Origin: Paragorgia papillata
Taxonomy: Eukaryota; Cnidaria; Anthozoa; Scleralcyonacea; Coralliidae
Direction: 5' to 3'
DNA length: 64,000 nucleotides
Assembly: GCA_035771165.1 (NCBI GenBank)
Contig: JAWNZC010000413.1
Span: forward strand, 806,001 to 870,000
This document shows positions 57,131 through 64,000 of this stretch, in pieces. Position 1 is the stretch's first letter; the number at the start of each line of letters is the position of its first letter. The notes under the pieces are model-generated. The model ran no database searches. It was not told where the DNA came from and saw only the letters and a program-made list of their open reading frames with translations. The position numbers and the translations under genes are program-made.

Positions 57131-60100
57131 TTGACCACTCCGGCGATGGGACAAAATTTGGAGGTTTTTTGATCACCCTGGCCCTGCGACAAAATTTGGC
57201 GATTTTTTTACCACTCCGGCGCTGCAACAAAATTTGGAGATTTTTTTATCACCCTGGTCCTGCGACAAAATTTGGAGATTTTTTGATCACCCTGGCCCTG
57301 CGACAAAATTTGGAGATTTTTTGATGACCTTGGCCCTGCAACAAAATTTTGAGATGTTTTGACCACGCCGGCCCTGCAACAAAATTTTGAGATTTTTTGA
57401 CCATCCCGGCCCTGCAAGAAAATCTTGGGATTTTTTGACCACTCCGGCGCTACGACAAAATTTGGATAACAAAATTTTGAGATTTTTTGACCACCCCGGC
57501 CCTGTCAAAAAATATTGAGACTTTTTGACCACTCCGGCGATGGGACAAAATTTGGAGATTTTTTGATCACCCTGGCCCTGCGACAAAATTTTGAGATTTT
57601 TTTATCACCGTGGCCCTGCGACAAAATTTGGAGATTTTTTGACCACTCCGGCGTTGCGACAAATTTGGAGATTTGTTTATCACCCTGGCCCTGCGACAAA
57701 ATTTGGAGATTTTTTGATCACCCTGGCCCTGCGACAAAATTTTGAGATTTTTTGATCACCCTGGCCTGCGACAAAATTTTGAGATTTTTTGATCACCCCG
57801 GCCCTGTCAAAAAATTTTGAGACTTTTTGACCACTCCGGCGATGGGACAAAATTTGGAGGTTTTTTGATCACCCTGGCCCTGCGACAAAATTTGGAGATT
57901 TTTTGACCACTCCGGCGTTGCGACAAAATCTGGAGATTTTTTGATCACCCTGGCCCTGCGACAAAATTTTGAGATTTTTTTATCACCGTGGCCCTGCGAC
58001 AAAATTTGGAGATTTTTTGATCACACTTGGCACTGCGACAAAATTTGGAGATTTTTTTATCACCCTGGCCCTGCGACAAAATTTTGAGATTTTTTGATCA
58101 CCCTGGCCCTGCGACAAAATTTGGAGATTTTTTGATGACCCTGGCCCTGCAACAAAATTTTGAGATTTTTTGACCATCCCGGCCCTGCAACAAAATTTTG
58201 AGATTTTTTGACCACTCCGGCGCTACGACAAAATTTGGATAACAAAATTTTGAGATTTTTTGACCACCCCGGTCCTGTCAAAAAATATTGAGACTTTTTG
58301 ACCACGCCGGCAATGGGACAAAATTTGGAGATTTTATGATCACCCTGGCGCTGCAACAAAATTTGGAGGTTTTTTTATCACCCTAGCCCTGAAACAAAAT
58401 TTGGAGATTTTTTGACCACTCCAGCGTTGCGACAAAATTTGGAGATTTTTGATCACCCTGGCTCTGCGACAAAATTTGGAGATTTTTTGATCACACTTGG
58501 CACTGCGACGAAAGTTGGAGATTTTTTGACCACCCCGGCCCTGTCAAAAAATATTGAGACTTTTTGACCACTCCGGCAATGGGACAAAATTTTGAGAATT
58601 TTTGAGCACCCTGGCGCTGCAACAAAATTTTGAGATTTTTTGACCACCCCGGTCCTGTGACAAAATTTGGAGATTTTTTGATCACCCTGGCCCTGCGACA
58701 AAATTTGGAGGTTTTTTTAACACCCTAGCCCTGAAATAAAATTTGGAGATTTTTTGACCATCCCGGCCCTGCAACAAAATTTTGAGATTTTTTGACCACT
58801 CCGGCGCTACGACAAAATTTGGATAACAAAATTTTGAGATTTTTTGACCACCCCGGTCCTGTCAAAAAATATTGAGACTTTTTGACCACTCCGGCAATGG
58901 GACAAAATTTGGAGATTTTATGATCACCCTGGCGCTGCAACAAAATTTGGAGGTTTTTTTATCACCCTAGCCCTGAAACAAAATTTGGAGATTTTTTGAC
59001 CACTCCAGCGTTGCGACAAAATTTGGAGATTTTTGATCACCCTGGCTCTGCGACAAAATTTGGAGATTTTTTGATCACACTTGGCACTGCGACGAAAGTT
59101 GGAGAGTTTTTGACCACCCCGGCCCTGTCAAAAAATATTGAGACTTTTTGACCACTCCGGCAATGGGACAAAATTTTGAGAATTTTTGAGCACCCTGGCG
59201 CTGCAACAAAATTTTGAGATTTTTTGACCACCCCGGTCCTGTGACAAAATTTGGAGATTTTTTGATCACCCTGGCCCTGCGACAAAATTTGGAGGTTTTT
59301 TTAACACCCTAGCCCTGAAATAAAATTTGGAGATTTTTCGACCACTCCGGCGTTGCGACAAAATTTGGAGATTTTTTATCACCCTGGCTCTGCGACAAAA
59401 TTTGGAGATTTTTTGATCACACTTGGCACTGCGACAAAAGTTGGAGATTTTTTGATCACACTTGGCACTGCGACAAAAGTTGGAGATTTTTTGACCACCC
59501 CGGCCCTGTCAAAAAATATTGAGACTTTTTGACCACTCCGGCAATGGGACAAAATTTTGAGAATTTTTGAGCACCCTGGCGCTGCAACAAAATTTTGAGA
59601 TTTTTTGACCACCCCGGTCCTGTGACAAAATTTGGAGATTTTTTGATCACCCTGGCCCTGCGACAAAATTTGGAGGTTTTTTTAACACCCTAGCCCTGAA
59701 ACAAAATTTGGAGATTTTTTGACCACTCCGGCGTTGCGACAAAATTTGGAGATTTTTTATCACCCTGGCTCTGCGACAAAATTTGGAGATTTTTTGATCA
59801 CACTTGGCACTGCGACAAAAGTTGGAGATTTTTTGACCACCCCGGCCCTGCAACAAAATTTGGAGATTTTTTGACGACCCCGGCCCTGCGACAAAATTTT
59901 GAGATTTTTTGACCATCCCGGCCCTGCAACGAAATTTTGAGATTTTTTGACCACTCCGGCGCTACGACAAAATTTGGATAACAAAATTTTGAGATTTTTT
60001 GACCACCCCGGCCCTGTCAAAAAATATTGAGACTTTTTGACCACTCCGGCAATGGGAGAAAATTTTGAGAATTTTTGAGCACCCTGGCGCTGCAACAAAA

Positions 60101-63100
60101 TTTTGAGATTTTTTGACCACCCCGGTCCTGTGACAAAATTTGGGGATTTTTTGATCACCCTGGCCCTGCGAGAAAATTTGGAGGTTTTTTTATCACCCTA
60201 GCCCTGAAACAAAATTTGGAGATTTTTTGACCACTCCGGCGTTGCGACAAAATTTGGAGATTTTTTATCACCCTGGCTCTGCGACAAAATTTGGAGATTT
60301 TTTGATCACACTTGGCACTGCGACAAAAGTTGGAGATTTTTTGACCACCCCGGCCCTGCAACAAAATTTTGTGATTTTTTGACCACCCCGGCCCTGCGAC
60401 AAAATTTTGAGATTTTTTGACCATCCCGGCCCTGCAACGAAATTTTGAGATTTTTTGACCACTCCGGCGCTACGACAAAATTTGGATAACAAAATTTTGA
60501 GATTTTTTGAACACCCCGGCCCGGTCAAAAAATATTGAGACTTTTTGACCACTCCGGCAATGGGACAAAATTTTGAGAATTTTTGAGCATCCTGGCGCTG
60601 CAATAAAATTTTGAGATTTTTTGACCACCCCGGTCCTGTGACAAAATTTGGAGATTTTTTGATCACCCTGGCCGTGCGACAAAATTTGGAGGTTTTTTTA
60701 TCACCCTAGCCCTGAAACAAAATTTGGAGATTTTTCGACCACTCCGGCGTTGCGACAAAATTTGGAGATTTTTTATCACCCTGGCTCTGCGACAAAATTT
60801 GGAGATTTTTTTATCACACTTGGCACTGCGACAAAATTTGGAAATTTTTTGATCACCCTTGGCACTGCGACAAAATTTGGAGATTTTTTTATCACCCTGG
60901 CCCTGCGACAAAATTTGGAGATTTTTTGATCACCCTGGCCCTGCGACAAAATTTGGAGATTTTTTGACGACCCTGGCCCTGCGACAAAATTTGGAGATTT
61001 TTTGACCACCCCGGCCCTGCAACAAAATTTGCTGATTTTTTGACCACCCCGGCCCTGCAACAAAATTTTGAGATTTTTTGACCATCCCGGCCCTGCAAAA
61101 AAATTTTGTGATTTTTTGACCACCCCGGCCCTGCAAGAAAATTTTGAGATTTTTTGACCACTCCGGCGCTACGACAAAATTTGGATAACAAAATTTTGAG
61201 ATTTTTTGACCACCCCGGCCCGGTCAAAAAATATTGAGATTTATTGACCACTCCGGCGATGGGACAAAATTTTGAGAATTTTTGAGCACCCTGGCACTGC
61301 AACAAAATTTTGAGATTTTTTGACCGCCCCGGTCCTGTGACAAAATTTGGAGATTTTTCGATCACCCTGGCCCTGCGACAAAATTTGGAGGTTTTTTGAT
61401 CACCCTGGGTTTGCGACAAAATTTGGAGATTTTTTGACCACTCCGGCGTTGCGACAAAATTTGGAGATTTTTTGATCACCCTGGCCCTGCGACAAAATTT
61501 TGAGATTTTTTGATAACCCTGGCCCTGCGACAAAATTTGGAGATTTTTTGGCCACTCCGGCGCTGCAACAAAATTTTGAGATTTTTTTACCACTCCGGCG
61601 GTGCCACAAAATTTGGAGATTTTTTGATCACCCTTGGCACTGCGACAAAATTTGGAGATTTTTTTATCACCCTGGCCCTGCGACAAAATTTGGAGATTTT
61701 TTGATCACCCTGGCCCTGCGACAAAATTTGGAGATTTTTTGGCCACCCCGGCCCTGGAACAAAATTTTGAGATTTTTTGACCATCCCGGCCCTGCAACAA
61801 AATTTTGAGATTTTTTGACCACTCCAGCGCTACGACAAAATATGGATAACAAAATTTTGATATTTTTTGACCACCCCAGCCCTGTCAAAAAATATTGAGA
61901 CTTTTTGACCACTCCGGCGATGGGACAAAATTTTGAGAATTTTTTAGCACCGTGGCCCTGCGACAAAATTTGGAGATTTTTTGATCACCCTGGCCCTGCG
62001 ACAAAATTTGGAGATTTTTTATCACCCTGGCCCTGCGACAAAATTTTCAGATTTTTTGACCACCCCGGCCCTGTCAAAAAATATTGAGACTTTTTGACCA
62101 CTCCGCCGATGGGACAAAGTTTTGAGATTTTTTGAGCACCCTGGCGCTGCAACAAAATTTGGAGATTTTTTATCACCCTGGCCCTGCGACAAAATTTTCA
62201 GATTTTTTGACCACCCCGGCCCTGTCAAAAAATATTGAGACTTTTTGACCACTCCGGCGATGGGACAAAGTTTTGAGATTTTTTGAGCACCCTGGCGCTG
62301 CAACAAAATTTTGAGATTTTTTGACCACTCCGGCGCTGCCACAAAATTTGGAGATTTTTTGATCACCCTTGGCACTGCGACAAAATTTGGAGATTTTTAT
62401 ATCACCCTGGTCCTGCGACAAAATTTGGAGGTTTTTTGATCACCCTAGCCCTGCGACAAAATTTGGAGATTTTTTGACCACTCCGCCGCTGCGAAAAAAT
62501 TTGGAGATTTTTTGATCACCCTGTCCCTGCGACAAAATTTGGAGATTTTTTGATCACCCTGGCCCTGCGAAAAAATTTTGAGATTTTTTGATCACCGTGG
62601 CCCTGCGACAAAATTTGGCGATTTTTTGATCACCCTGGCACTGCGACAAAATTTTGAGATTTTTTGACCACCCAGGCCCTGCAACAAAATTTTGAGATTT
62701 TTTGACCATCCCGGCTCTGCAAGAAAATTTTGGGATTTTTTGACCTCTCCGGCGCTACGACAAAATTTGGATAACAAAATTTTGAGATTTTTTGACCACC
62801 CCGGCCCTGTCAAAAAATATTGAGACTTTTTGACCACTCCGGCGATGGGACAAAATTTTGAGAATTTTTGAGCACCCTGGCGCTGCAACAAAATTTTGAA
62901 CCACCCCGGTCCTGTGACAAAATCTGGAGATTTTTTGATCACCCTGGCCCTGCGTCAAAATTTGGAGGTTTTTTGATCACTCCGCCGCTGAGAAAAAATT
63001 TGGAGATTTTTTGATCACCCTGTCCCTGCGACAAAATTTGGAGATTTTTTCATCACCCTGGCCCTGCGACAAAATTTTGAGATTTTTTGATCAGCGTGGC

Positions 63101-64000
63101 CCTGCGACAAAATTTGGAGATTTTTTGATCAACCTGGCCCTGCGACAAAATTTGGCGATTTTTTTATCACCCTGGCACTGCGACAAAATTTTCAGATTTT
63201 TTGACCACCCCGGCCCTGTCAAAAAATATTGAGAGTTTTTGACCACTCCGGCGATGCGACAAAGTTTTGAGATTTTTTGGGTACCCCGGCGCTGCAAAAA
63301 AATTTTGAGATTTTTTGACCACTCCGGCGCTGGCACAAAATTTGGAGATTTTTTGATCACCCTTGGCACTGCGACAAAATTTGGAGATTTTTTTATCACC
63401 CTGGTCGTGCGACAAAATTTGGAGATTTTTTGATCACCCTGGCCCTGCGTCAAAATTTGGAGATTGTTTGATGACCTTGGCCCTGCGACTAAATTTGGAG
63501 ATTTTTTGACCACCCCGGCCCTGCAACAAAATTTTGGGATTTTTTGATCACCCTGGCCCTGCGACAAAATTTGGAGATTTTTTCATCACCCTGGCCCTGC
63601 GACAAAATTTTGAGATTTTTTGATCAGCGTGGCCCTGCGACAAAATTTGGAGATTTTTTGATCACCCTGGCCCTGCGACAAAATTTGGCGATTTTTTTAT
63701 CACCCTGGCACTGCGACAAAATTTTCAGATTTTTTGACCACCCCGGCCCTGTCAAAAAATATTGAGAGTTTTTGACCACTCCGCCGATGCGACAAAGTTT
63801 TGAGATTTTTTGGGTACCCCGGCGCTGCAAAAAAATTTTGAGATTTTTTGACCACTCCGGCGTGGCACAAAATTTGGAGATTTTTTGATCACCCTTGGCA
63901 CTGCGACAAAATTTGGAGATTTTTTTATCACCCTGGTCCTGCGACAAAATTTGGAGATTTTTTGATCACCCTGGCACTGCGACAAAATTTTGGCCACCAA
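57131..64000. repeat. 38-bp satellite array, right block
   Basis: The satellite resumes at TTGACCACTCC and runs to the window end. Local longer periods are visible: about 584 bp (58453 and 59037; 58060 and 58725 regions), about 508 bp (59760 and 60268; 59647 and 60155) and about 533 bp (63091 and 63624). A recurrent variant with GCAATGGGACAAAA replaces GCGATGGGACAAAA between 58300 and 60560. No gene is seen. Confidence 0.96.

Noticed and set aside
1..64000. CRISPR array, because short repeats are regularly spaced.
   Set aside because: Units are contiguous with no unique spacers and the context is eukaryotic.
1..64000. CENP-B box or telomere repeat in the satellite.
   Set aside because: No match to the CENP-B box pattern or to TTAGGG-type repeats in the unit.

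Overview
This is a repeat-only stretch of a eukaryotic, most likely animal, genome. I see no host single-copy gene, rRNA or tRNA. The evidence for an animal-type host is a complete Polinton/Maverick element and two Ty1/copia retrotransposons whose primer-binding sites match the anticodon arm of metazoan-type initiator tRNA-Met. The species cannot be named from the sequence; an aquatic invertebrate is a guess.

Layout: (1) 1-9953, 30124-41926, 46361-51905 and 57131-64000 are one tandem satellite with a 38-bp unit, arranged locally in higher-order repeats of about 190, 228, 470, 724/876 and 1194 bp. It makes up a little over half the window. (2) 9954-30123 is an intact 20,170-bp Polinton (adintovirus-like) with perfectly matching 257-bp terminal inverted repeats and a 6-bp target duplication CCTGCG. 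(3) 41927-46360 is a minus-strand copia element (178-bp LTRs, TSD ATCCC) whose reading frame is broken about four times. (4) 51906-57130 is a second minus-strand copia element (294/295-bp LTRs, TSD TTGAC), itself split by a 666-bp non-autonomous DNA transposon (53612-54277).

The Polinton reads as a virus genome. It has a virion module: double-jelly-roll major capsid protein, penton-like minor capsid protein, packaging ATPase, several small membrane proteins and two fibre-like proteins. It has a replication and integration module: protein-primed PolB, retrovirus-type integrase and, unusually, a D5/NCLDV-type archaeo-eukaryotic primase. It also has small regulatory-looking proteins: a C2H2 zinc finger, a zinc ribbon and two SAP/NUMOD1-like paralogues. 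I find no adenovirus-type maturation protease. PolB is split into two frames near position 13415.

Most interesting: (a) a stand-alone AEP primase with a PriCT-2-like tail in an element that also has a protein-primed polymerase; (b) two adjacent fibre genes that share an MSYYYGY N-terminus but carry different shafts (collagen or coiled coil) and different heads (C1q/TNF-like or lectin-like); (c) perfect hairpins 14-40 nt after stop codons at nearly every transcription-unit end, like the hairpin rule of giant-virus mRNAs; (d) a Src-like MGNSKSKPK N-terminus; (e) copia coding regions that begin inside the LTR and read through the primer-binding site.
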